This document shows, in pieces, positions 1 through 5,336 of a stretch of 7,629 nucleotides of DNA. A program made the translations under genes and the position numbers. Under the pieces are notes generated by a model. The model was not told the DNA's origin and made no database searches. It saw only the letters and a list, made by a program, of their open reading frames with translations. The stretch is from a bacterium. GTDB taxonomy: Bacteria > SZUA-182 > SZUA-191. Position 1 is the first letter of the stretch; each line of letters begins with the position of its first letter. The stretch is from NCBI GenBank assembly GCA_003230535.1, contig QIEW01000207.1, positions 1-7,629 on the forward strand, in the 5' to 3' direction.

Positions 1-18
1 AAGTCTTACATCTGCCAT
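1..18 (-). CDS. 5' end of an unidentified gene (first six codons)
   Basis: On the minus strand an ATG at 18-16 opens a frame reading MADVRL before the window ends. An AAGGAG Shine-Dalgarno sequence lies 7 nt upstream (minus strand of 26-31), and a well-spaced promoter lies further upstream (51-79). Start, ribosome site and promoter together make a real gene start likely. Six residues are too few to name a family, so no function is assigned. Confidence 0.6.
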
Positions 19-50
19 AGTTTATCTCCTTGTGATATATCCAAAGAGAT

Positions 51-79
51 AATATAACAGTTAATTATTAATTAATCAA
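51..79 (-). promoter_or_regulatory. sigma70-like promoter for the gene beginning at 18
   Basis: On the minus strand, TTGATT (74-79) and TATATT (51-56) are separated by exactly 17 bp, matching consensus at 4/6 and 5/6 positions. Transcription would start near 44, giving a leader of about 26 nt that contains the AAGGAG ribosome site. The promoter lies between the coding start and the transposon-derived end at 90-118. Called from motif and spacing only. Confidence 0.55.
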
Positions 80-85
80 CACTGC

Positions 86-118
86 CTAGTAGAGCATTTC
101 AGTAAAAAGCATACGTTT
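86..118 (+). repeat. Solo end of a CTAG-type MITE
   Basis: CTAG (86-89) is followed by a 29-nt segment (90-118) that matches the left end of the intact MITE at 5038-5066 at 27 of 29 positions; both begin TA.AGC.TTTCAG. No matching right terminal repeat is found downstream. Directly after this end the sequence is not the interior of the other copy but a double-hairpin repeat (116-190). It is therefore a truncated or chimeric copy of the element. Confidence 0.7.
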
Positions 119-213
119 GTGCAGTCAGGTCCTCAGACCTGACTGCGGTTTTAGGAGGTGTCAGATTTCCTGAATCTGACATCACAGAAAATCTCTCATG
201 TTTGATGGCAACT
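116..213 (+). repeat. Double-hairpin dispersed repeat, copy A
   Basis: Two hairpins lie 12 nt apart: a perfect 10-bp stem with a 6-nt loop (121-130/137-146) and a perfect 9-bp stem with a 5-nt loop (159-167/173-181). The 75-bp segment 116-190 recurs inverted at 6489-6564, differing mainly in the first loop. The following tail, 189-213, recurs at 2416-2440 with one mismatch after a different pair of hairpins (copy B). No T-run follows the stems, so they do not look like intrinsic terminators. Confidence 0.75.
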
Positions 214-230
214 TAGTATTGCTAGTAAGC

Positions 231-380
231 CTAAAGGGTTATATCTAATATAATATCAAAGATATAATCTATAAAGTTGACAATCAGATCAGGGGCCATA
301 ATGAGCGCCGCCAAGAATAAAACCACAATTATAACAAGAACTAATTTGTCAACGATAAATTCAAATATGCGCTTAAAAAT
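231..380 (-). CDS. Small single-span membrane protein (49 codons), unusual start
   Basis: The minus-strand frame 380-231 encodes about 49 residues: a short basic/aromatic N-terminus (FKRIFEF), a strongly hydrophobic segment at residues 13-29 (LVLVIIVVLFLAALIM), then an amphipathic tail rich in Ile, Phe and Asp, ending in TAG. A perfect AGGAGG (minus strand of 388-393) sits 7 nt before an ATT codon at 380-378, and no ATG, GTG or TTG is in frame nearby. Either ATT is the start, or a one-base difference in the T5 run at 375-379 separates this frame from an upstream ATG (411 or 405) whose frame stops at 373-375. Removing one T would join them into a protein of about 57-59 residues. The composition looks like a real inner-membrane microprotein. 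I recognise no family. Confidence 0.5.
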   Translation of the reverse strand: MFKRIFEFIVDKLVLVIIVVLFLAALIMAPDLIVNFIDYIFDIILDITL

Positions 381-687
381 CCCCTGTCCTCCTATTGGCG
401 GCCATCTTCATTAGGATAGAGCTTCTCAAATAAGGTTACATTTATATGTTAGAGGCGAGGCAGGTTTACCTGGCCGGAGGGCAATCCCGAAGTTGATATA
501 CTTATTTTTGTGCCATTCCCTGATTATATAATGCCTTGTATTTTTTTAATTATATTTTAACCATAAGCGCCAATTTTAGCAAATCAAGAGAATAATAAAG
601 GCTGCTCTTGATAAATCACAACTAGCTCCCGTCCGCTGGCATATGACCGGTTAATATTGTATAATAACCAATGTAGTTAATAATAGT
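381..687. other. Gene-free stretch with no assignable feature beyond the sORF leader
   Basis: Apart from the ribosome site of the small ORF, this AT-rich stretch holds only a short palindrome (CAGGTTTACCTG near 461-472) and a minus-strand TATAAT (523-528) with no convincing -35 partner at 17 bp. I find no tRNA fold, no CRISPR periodicity and no coding frame with a ribosome site. Confidence 0.4.
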
Positions 688-823
688 GATGCTTTCGTAA
701 AAAGTCGGTGAAGCTGGAAAAACTGTCTATATGTAGTATGATAACAAGCACAATGGCACTCTATGTTGTAGCGAGCATATGTTGTAGCGAGCAAGAGTAA
801 TTTTTACTTTTTACGAGACCATC
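688..823. mobile_element. 136-bp MITE with 18-bp TIRs and 6-bp target duplication
   Basis: The left terminus (688-705, GATGCTTTCGTAAAAAGT) and the inverted right terminus (806-823, GATGGTCTCGTAAAAAGT) match at 16 of 18 positions. The element is flanked by identical hexamers AATAGT at 682-687 and 824-829, as expected for a target-site duplication. It encodes no transposase and is too small to do so, so it must have been mobilised in trans. It contains a tandem 16-bp duplication (762-793). Confidence 0.85.
762..793 (+). repeat. 16-bp perfect tandem duplication inside the MITE
   Basis: TATGTTGTAGCGAGCA occurs twice head to tail at 762-777 and 778-793 without mismatch. The repeat lies in the right half of the 688-823 element. 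Perfect identity suggests a recent slippage or duplication event. Confidence 0.9.
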
Positions 824-831
824 AATAGTAG

Positions 832-856
832 GTTGGGTTAAAGAATAAAACCCAAC
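832..856. repeat. Short palindrome GTTGGGTT...AACCCAAC
   Basis: A perfect 8-bp inverted repeat (832-839/849-856) encloses a 9-nt A-rich loop, just right of the MITE target duplication. No T-run follows, so a terminator role is not supported. It looks like a short REP-type palindrome. Confidence 0.5.
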
Positions 857-877
857 AGAAATATTATGGGGCAAAGG

Positions 878-915
878 ATTGATTGGTTTTGCACCTCCTA
901 TTCATACCAATCAAT
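878..915. other. Inverted repeat enclosing CACCTCCT upstream of the permease
   Basis: ATTGATTGGT (878-887) and ACCAATCAAT (906-915) form a perfect 10-bp stem around an 18-nt loop that contains CACCTCCT, the sequence of the 16S rRNA 3' tail. It lies 120 nt upstream of the permease ATG. It could be an operator or an RNA hairpin in a leader. Nothing else in the sequence establishes a function. Confidence 0.35.
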
Positions 916-1034
916 TTCCGCTTGACATGACACTATATATGTTTGGGGTAATTACTCTACTGCAATATACTTTGAATGTGTCTATTTTGATAGAATATAC
1001 GGCAAATTAACTTTAGCTTGTTTTGCATTTTTTT

Positions 1035-2306
1035 ATGTCCTTAAATAAAATATTAGCTCTCGGCATTTTTGTCCTCAGTTATCTTCTGTTCATAATCTTT
1101 CCCAAACATCGCCATCATGTTGCTGTATTAGGCATGCTCACGCTAATAGCTTTGGGTATCCTGAGCGTCGCCGAGGCTTTCCGACTGATAAACTGGAATG
1201 TCATGGGTATCTTTATCGGCACTTTGATTGTCGCAGAGCTATTTACCATCTCCAGGATGCCGGCGGTAATCTCCGAATGGCTGGTAAGACGCACCTCCAC
1301 CCTTCGGGGAGCAATCCTGATGATATGTTTTCTTACCGGTCTGCTGTCGATGATTACCGAAAATATAGCCACCGTCCTAATTATGGCCCCTATTGCTATT
1401 TCACTGTCACAAAAGTTTGATATCTCACCAACAAAATTCCTTATAGCCCTGTCTATTTCCTCCAATCTTCAAGGTACGGCTACATTATTAGGCGATCCCC
1501 CAAGTATAATTTTGGGGGGGTATACTGGAATGACCTTCAACGATTTTTTCTTTTATCACGGCCGGCCGAGTATTTTCTTCATCGTAGAGGTTGGGGCGTT
1601 TTTCTCTTTCCTGGTGCTGTTTTGGATATTCAGGCACGACAAAGCGAAAATACAAATAGAACCCACCGAGAAACTGAAGAACTGGGCGCCCACTGTTTTA
1701 TTGGCTTTACTTATATTGGCCTTAGTGGGAACATCTTTTACCGATGAAGGGATGAGCTATCTTCCGGGGGTAATCTGTATTATATTTGGTGTATTGGGAA
1801 TACTATGGTATGCCGTCACTCACCGGGAAGACTGCGGGCCATTTATCCGGAAATTGGATTGGGAGACATTAATCTTTCTCGGGGGAGTATTTATCATTGT
1901 TGGAAGCCTGACGGCCGAAGGCTGGATAGAGAGCGCCGCATCCGTTATATCCAATTTGGTGGGGCAGCAGGTATTAGGGGCTTTTATCGTAATTATATTG
2001 ACTTCGGTAGCGATATCTGCTTTTGTAGACAATACGCCTTTTCTTATTGCGATGATACCTATCGGCCAGCAGGTGGCTGGAAACGTGGGTATCTCCCCTG
2101 AACTCCTGCTGTTTGGTTTGCTTATCGGAACCACATTGGGGGGCAACATAACTCCTATCGGCGCCTCGGCTAATATTGTAGCTTTTGGGCAGATAAGGAG
2201 ACAGGGCATCTCTGCTTCTTTTGGGGAATTTGCCCGAATAGGCGTACCTTTTACGGCGGCGGCAGTAACATCAGCGGCTATATTCTTATGGTTTGTGTGG
2301 GCCTAA
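1035..2306 (+). CDS. ArsB/NhaD superfamily ion permease (P-protein-like)
   Basis: A 423-residue polytopic inner-membrane protein with roughly ten or more hydrophobic segments. It shows the internally duplicated signature of the ion transporter (ArsB/NhaD, SLC13-like) superfamily: an N-half motif ENIAT with TLLGDPPSIILGG (residues 109-113 and 150-162), and a C-half motif FVDNTPF with GGNITPIGASAN (330-336 and 369-380). The segment LDWETLIFLGGVFIIVG (274-290) resembles the P-protein/YbiR type of putative anion permeases more than ArsB proper. The substrate cannot be read from sequence; arsenite, sodium/proton exchange or an organic anion all remain possible, and no ars genes adjoin it. I chose ATG 1035; a TTG four codons upstream (1023) also opens the frame, and neither has a clear ribosome site. 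It stands alone between repeat-rich spacers, so it is probably transcribed singly. Confidence 0.85.
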   Translation: MSLNKILALGIFVLSYLLFIIFPKHRHHVAVLGMLTLIALGILSVAEAFRLINWNVMGIFIGTLIVAELFTISRMPAVISEWLVRRTSTLRGAILMICFLTGLLSMITENIATVLIMAPIAISLSQKFDISPTKFLIALSISSNLQGTATLLGDPPSIILGGYTGMTFNDFFFYHGRPSIFFIVEVGAFFSFLVLFWIFRHDKAKIQIEPTEKLKNWAPTVLLALLILALVGTSFTDEGMSYLPGVICIIFGVLGILWYAVTHREDCGPFIRKLDWETLIFLGGVFIIVGSLTAEGWIESAASVISNLVGQQVLGAFIVIILTSVAISAFVDNTPFLIAMIPIGQQVAGNVGISPELLLFGLLIGTTLGGNITPIGASANIVAFGQIRRQGISASFGEFARIGVPFTAAAVTSAAIFLWFVWA

Positions 2307-2335
2307 TACCAAGTTTCAATCAGTCAGATGGTTAA

Positions 2336-2440
2336 CTGTCAGGTGGTAACACCTGACAGCACTTTAAGGTTATGGCGGGTAGGTTATGGTGGCGTCAGGA
2401 GTTACCTCCTGACGCAAATCTTTCATGTTTGATGGCAACT
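2336..2440 (+). repeat. Double-hairpin dispersed repeat, copy B
   Basis: There are two perfect 10-bp stems, 2336-2345/2350-2359 with a GTAA loop and 2392-2401/2406-2415 with a TTAC loop, separated by 32 nt. They are followed by a 25-nt tail (2416-2440) that matches 189-213 at 24 of 25 positions. The stems share the TCAGG/CCTGA core with copies A and C but differ on both arms in a pairing-preserving way. It lies 30 nt after the permease stop. No T-run follows, so termination is possible but not indicated. Confidence 0.7.
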
Positions 2441-2515
2441 CAGGATAAAGGGGGTTTTCGAGCGCTTAGGTCTGGCCTCTATCCAATATTATCCGGCACT
2501 TTCTGGGGTGGATAG

Positions 2516-2544
2516 TTGACGATTATGCGGGGGTAGCCTAAAAT
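2516..2544 (+). promoter_or_regulatory. sigma70-like promoter upstream of the phosphopantetheinyl transferase
   Basis: TTGACG (2516-2521) and TAAAAT (2539-2544) are separated by exactly 17 bp, each matching consensus at 5 of 6 positions. Transcription would start near 2551. The next gene begins at 2778, and a 178-bp MITE occupies most of the space between. Without the MITE and one TTAA the leader would be only about 45 nt, which supports this as the gene's original promoter. Prediction from motif and spacing. Confidence 0.55.
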
Positions 2545-2572
2545 AGGTACTAGAATATACAAAAATTGTTAA

Positions 2573-2750
2573 CCCGAATAATTCGGGATCATAAACACGC
2601 TCGGAGCTGGTCGCTTCCATAGCGGGAGTTTTCGGTGATTTGTATGAAAATTTTGTTTTTTGACCGTTATTTTGTAACTAGCTGTATTCAAATAACATCA
2701 TCAATGTTTGCCGTCATCAATGTTTGCCGTGGATTTATGAATAATCCAGG
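2573..2750. mobile_element. 178-bp MITE, TTAA target duplication (copy 1)
   Basis: Termini CCCGAATAATTC (2573-2584) and GAATAATCCAGG (2739-2750) form imperfect inverted repeats. TTAA flanks both sides (2569-2572 and 2751-2754). The same element, about 90% identical, lies at 6300-6462 flanked by TTAG on both sides, so the target is a duplicated TTAR tetramer. It encodes nothing. It differs from copy 2 chiefly by an extra 16-bp tandem unit near its right end. Confidence 0.85.
2698..2729 (+). repeat. 16-bp tandem duplication near the MITE right end
   Basis: TCATCAATGTTTGCCG is present twice head to tail (2698-2713, 2714-2729). Copy 2 of the element at 6300-6462 has the unit once, so the duplication arose in this copy or was lost in the other. 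Confidence 0.9.
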
Positions 2751-2777
2751 TTAAAGATATCCGAGTCAATTAAGGAA

Positions 2778-3353
2778 ATGGCAATTTTCCCGGTAATTCT
2801 GCCGGTTGCTGGGGCCGGAGAAATTATCTCGGGCAGGAAGGGGATATCCCTGATCCGCAGCCGATCCAGGGAAGCGTTACGTTTAAGTGCAGAAAAAAGC
2901 GGAGTGATGTTCGGAGAACTATCAAAAGATGAGCGCGGCGCTCCCCAACCATTCCGGGGGAATTTCTGGTCGGTTTCCCATAAACCGAAGCAGGTCGCGG
3001 CAGTTGTCAGTAAGAAGAGGATCGGCATAGATATTGAGGAGATAAAACCCAGGTCCCCATTTCTTTTTAGATATGTGGCCGGCGAGACGGAATGGAGCTT
3101 TTGCCCGGAAAAATCCTGGGATACTTTCTTTCGCTACTGGACAGCCAAGGAAGCGGTGTTAAAAGCTGTGGGGATTGGCATCAGGGAATTGAAAATATGC
3201 CGCATAATATCAATTCCAGATAGTAAACACATTATCTTGAATTATCGGAATTTAGACTGGATAGTAGCACAATTGGTTTATAAAGGTCATCTTATTTCAG
3301 TTGTCAAAAACGATCATGAAGTCCACTGGGTAATCCCGGATACTTCTACTTAA
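2778..3353 (+). CDS. 4'-phosphopantetheinyl transferase, Sfp/AcpT type
   Basis: A cytosolic enzyme that transfers the phosphopantetheine arm of coenzyme A to a conserved serine of acyl- or peptidyl-carrier proteins. The 191 residues show the family's ordered motifs: SVSHKP (65-70), IGIDIEEI (82-89; D85 and E87 as magnesium ligands) and YWTAKEAVLKA (120-130; the K124-E125...K129 signature). It is a little shorter than typical Sfp proteins (about 220-240) but lacks none of the catalytic motifs. The carrier target is not encoded here. ATG 2778 is the first usable start; the only purine-rich tract, AAGGA, ends 1 nt before it, too close for a good ribosome site. A MITE ends 28 bp upstream, so the 5' region has been altered since the gene arose. 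thiC follows after 74 bp on the same strand and may share its transcript. Confidence 0.88.
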   Translation: MAIFPVILPVAGAGEIISGRKGISLIRSRSREALRLSAEKSGVMFGELSKDERGAPQPFRGNFWSVSHKPKQVAAVVSKKRIGIDIEEIKPRSPFLFRYVAGETEWSFCPEKSWDTFFRYWTAKEAVLKAVGIGIRELKICRIISIPDSKHIILNYRNLDWIVAQLVYKGHLISVVKNDHEVHWVIPDTST

Positions 3354-3397
3354 GCAGGCCTCAGTGGAGACTTCTGGGTAGATAGTAGGGGGGCATC

Positions 3398-3423
3398 CGG
3401 TGTGCTTACACCGTGAGGGTGAT
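3398..3423 (+). promoter_or_regulatory. Hairpin abutting the thiC ribosome site
   Basis: A perfect 6-bp stem CGGTGT/ACACCG (3398-3403/3408-3413) with a GCTT loop ends 1 nt before the Shine-Dalgarno sequence GAGGGTGAT (3415-3423), which sits 4 nt before the thiC ATG. The ribosome site fixes ATG 3428 as the start, rather than the GTG at 3413 that lies inside the stem. The hairpin might modulate initiation. The leader lacks the conserved TPP riboswitch sequences. Confidence 0.4.
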
Positions 3424-3427
3424 AACA

Positions 3428-4726
3428 ATGAAAACCTCTTCATTGACCCAAATGCAACAGGCTAAGACTGGGGTAATCACCCCCCAGATGAAGGCGGTGG
3501 CCCAGGATGAGGACGTCGCTCCTGAGTATATCCTCCAGGAGGTCGCCAAAGGCCGGGTAGTGTTGAACTGTAGCCGCCGGCGGAAAAAAGCCAAACTGCT
3601 CGGTATTGGCCGGGGATTACGTACTAAAGTAAACGCCAACATTGGCACCTCCCAACAGTTGTCAGACTTGCCCCTGGAATTGGAGAAGCTTCGCATCGCC
3701 ACTGAGGCGGGAGCGGATACGGTCATGGACCTAAGCACGGGGGGAGATCTGCCGCTGATACGACGGGAGATACTTCAAACCTCGACCATACCGGTAGGAA
3801 CAGTCCCTCTCTACCAAGCGGCTGCCGAAGAAATAGCCAGATCCGGAGATCTGCTGAACTTGAGCGCAGACCATATTTTTGAAGTGATTGAGGAACAAGC
3901 GGAAGACGGAGTAGATTTTATCACCGTCCATTGCGGGATCACCTTAAAGACCCTCGAACGCCTCCAAAAACAAAAGCGGCTAATCCCCATGGTAAGTCGC
4001 GGCGGGGCCTTCCTGGCCAACTGGATGCTCCGGAACAATCAGGAAAATCCTCTGTACGAACAATTCCCGCGGCTACTTAAGCTGGCGGCAAAACATGACT
4101 TAATATTAAGTTTGGGGGATGGGCTGCGGCCCGGTGCAATTGCGGATGCTACCGACCGACCGCAACTTGAGGAGTTGGTCACTTTGGGGGAGCTTACCGA
4201 AGAAGCCTGGAAAGCGGATGTGGCTATTATAATTGAAGGTCCGGGCCATGTACCGTTAGAACAAGTCAGAGCCAATGTATTGTTAGCTAAGCGTCTGACT
4301 CAGGGAGCCCCGTTTTATGTATTAGGTCCATTGGTTACCGATGTTGCTCCAGGGTATGATCATCTGGTGGGAGCTATAGGGGGAGCCCAGGCCGGCGCAG
4401 CCGGAGCCGATTTCCTCTGTTACGTGACCCCCGGGGAGCATTTGCGGCTGCCCACCCTGGAGGATGTGGAGGCCGGAGTAGCAGCAAGTAAAATTGCAGC
4501 CCATGTAGCTGATCTGTCGAAAGGTTTGTCGTCAGCCTGGCAGCAGGACTATAACATGTCTCATGCCCGGCGGGAGCTTGATTGGGCAAAGCAAATAGAA
4601 TACGCCCTAACGCCTCGGAAAGTCAAAGATTTCTGCCATCATACCGAACGTGGAACAGTCTGCACTATGTGCGGGGAATTCTGTGCCCTAAAGTGGGGCA
4701 AAATAGATGGCGAAAGCTTGAAATGA
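3428..4726 (+). CDS. thiC: Phosphomethylpyrimidine synthase ThiC (short form)
   Basis: Radical-SAM enzyme that rearranges 5-aminoimidazole ribotide to hydroxymethylpyrimidine phosphate in thiamin biosynthesis. The 432-residue protein carries the family motifs in order: KVNANIGTS (67-75), DLSTGGDL (101-108), SRGGAFLANWM (190-200), LGDGLRPGAIADATDRPQ (229-246), EGPGHVP (270-276), PLVTDVAPGYDH (301-312) and CYVTPGEHL (331-339). The C-terminal cluster cysteines are C412, C415 and C419, spaced CX2CX3C rather than the CX2CX4C of long ThiC. The N-terminal extension of enterobacterial and plant enzymes is absent, as in archaeal and anaerobe forms. ThiC paralogues BzaA/B/F make 5-hydroxybenzimidazole for cobamides and look alike. 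No cobamide genes or cobalamin riboswitch adjoin, so ThiC is preferred. It may be transcribed with the upstream phosphopantetheinyl transferase gene. Confidence 0.9.
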   Translation: MKTSSLTQMQQAKTGVITPQMKAVAQDEDVAPEYILQEVAKGRVVLNCSRRRKKAKLLGIGRGLRTKVNANIGTSQQLSDLPLELEKLRIATEAGADTVMDLSTGGDLPLIRREILQTSTIPVGTVPLYQAAAEEIARSGDLLNLSADHIFEVIEEQAEDGVDFITVHCGITLKTLERLQKQKRLIPMVSRGGAFLANWMLRNNQENPLYEQFPRLLKLAAKHDLILSLGDGLRPGAIADATDRPQLEELVTLGELTEEAWKADVAIIIEGPGHVPLEQVRANVLLAKRLTQGAPFYVLGPLVTDVAPGYDHLVGAIGGAQAGAAGADFLCYVTPGEHLRLPTLEDVEAGVAASKIAAHVADLSKGLSSAWQQDYNMSHARRELDWAKQIEYALTPRKVKDFCHHTERGTVCTMCGEFCALKWGKIDGESLK

Positions 4727-4748
4727 TCAAGATAAATCTTTCATTTAA

Positions 4749-4757
4749 TGGTATAAT
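4749..4757 (+). promoter_or_regulatory. Extended -10 promoter for the small lipoprotein gene
   Basis: TGGTATAAT is a perfect -10 hexamer (4752-4757) with the upstream TGn extension. No good -35 lies 16-18 bp upstream, as is common for extended -10 promoters. Transcription would begin near 4764, leaving a leader of about 13 nt before the ATG at 4777. It lies in the 50-bp gap after thiC. Confidence 0.6.
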
Positions 4758-4776
4758 ATAAGTATATGGGGGTATT

Positions 4777-5007
4777 ATGCTAAGACGAGTTATTCTATCA
4801 GGTTTATGGGTAGGATTGTTAGTTGTTGGTTGCTCCTATCTCCCCCAACACCGGCGACCTGGAACCACTGTAGTAGAGATGGGTGAGTCCGGTGAGCAAG
4901 AGACCGAAGATGAAGAAACCTACGAGGAGCAAACAAAAAGAAGGATAAAAGAACATCAAAAGAACATTGAACGGGTATTTCCCATGGAGCCCAGCCGGAA
5001 ATATTAG
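4777..5007 (+). CDS. Small predicted lipoprotein, function unknown
   Basis: A 76-residue protein with a type II signal peptide: a basic start (MLRR), a hydrophobic stretch (residues 5-18) and a lipobox LVVGC with the acylated cysteine at 19. Serine at +2 would favour sorting to the outer membrane under the enterobacterial Lol rule. The mature part is a proline/arginine-containing linker, an acidic run (about 34-51) and a charged, probably helical segment (about 51-70) ending in RKY. A GGGGG tract 4 nt before the ATG is a weak ribosome site; an extended -10 promoter lies just upstream. I recognise no family. The short charged helix after a lipid anchor suggests a periplasmic tether or accessory subunit, but that is inference. 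Confidence 0.75.
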   Translation: MLRRVILSGLWVGLLVVGCSYLPQHRRPGTTVVEMGESGEQETEDEETYEEQTKRRIKEHQKNIERVFPMEPSRKY

Positions 5008-5037
5008 AGCGGGGAAATATAAGTTTAAACATACTAG

Positions 5038-5184
5038 TATAGCGTTTCAGTAAAAAGCATACGTTTAAATGTCATTGCGAACGAAGTGAAGCAATCTCAT
5101 ATGCCGCGGGAAAACAAGGGGGCTTCGTCGTTTCACTCCTCGCAATGACACAATTATTTGTCTATATTTTATTGAAACGCTCTA
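5038..5184. mobile_element. 147-bp MITE with CTAG target duplication and GTCATTGCGA palindrome inside
   Basis: The outer inverted repeats at 5038-5055 and 5167-5184 match at 16 of 18 positions (TA.AGCGTTTCA.TAAAA). CTAG flanks both sides (5034-5037, 5185-5188). Inside, roughly 5070-5151, lies a second inverted pair beginning GTCATTGCGA, a dispersed palindrome widespread in environmental bacterial genomes. The left end recurs as the solo end at 90-118. There is no coding capacity. CTAG targets are typical of IS5-like elements, so a related transposase elsewhere may act on it (inference). Confidence 0.8.
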
Positions 5185-5188
5185 CTAG

Positions 5189-5336
5189 TACACCGTTTTG
5201 TAAGTTTTTAAGTTTATCCTGTATTGTTTTGTCATTCCTGCGAAAACAGGAATCCATAGGTTTTTTATCGGTCTGGATTCCTGGTCAAGCCAGGAATGAC
5301 AGACTTTATAAACCCAGTTATTTACGAAATGTGGTA
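5189..5336. mobile_element. 148-bp MITE adjoining the previous one, CTAG flanks, GTCATTCCTG palindrome inside
   Basis: Outer ends TACACCGTTTTGTAA (5189-5203) and the inverted TTACGAAATGTGGTA (5322-5336) match at 11 of 15 positions. CTAG lies on both sides (5185-5188, 5337-5340), and the left CTAG is shared with the neighbouring element. Inside, 5231-5300, GTCATTCCTG and CAGGAATGAC arms form the well-known GTCATTCC-type dispersed palindrome. The short frame running through this region reads only repeat sequence and is not a gene. Confidence 0.7.

Noticed and set aside
116-190. Bidirectional intrinsic terminators formed by the TCAGG/CCTGA hairpins
   Set aside because: No T-run follows any of the stems on either strand in the three copies, and the whole 75-bp unit moves as a repeat.
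421-490. tRNA or structured RNA gene in the G+C-rich patch
   Set aside because: Only a short CAGGTTTACCTG palindrome is present; no cloverleaf, T-loop motif or acceptor pairing can be drawn.
762-793. Start of a CRISPR array
   Set aside because: There are only two directly abutting 16-bp units, with no spacers and no cas genes; it is a tandem duplication inside a MITE.
922-950. TTGACA at 922-927 as the permease promoter
   Set aside because: The -35 is perfect, but the sequence 16-18 bp downstream is GGGGTA-like and the TATATA is only 6 bp away, so no valid -10 pairs with it.
1023-1034. TTG start for the permease, four codons upstream
   Set aside because: Neither start has a ribosome site; ATG 1035 gives a typical charged, then hydrophobic N-terminus, so it was preferred. 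TTG cannot be excluded.
3354-3427. TPP (or cobalamin) riboswitch upstream of thiC
   Set aside because: The 74-nt spacer lacks the CTGAGA and ACCTGATC-type conserved blocks of the TPP aptamer and has no convincing B12 box; only a 6-bp hairpin is present.
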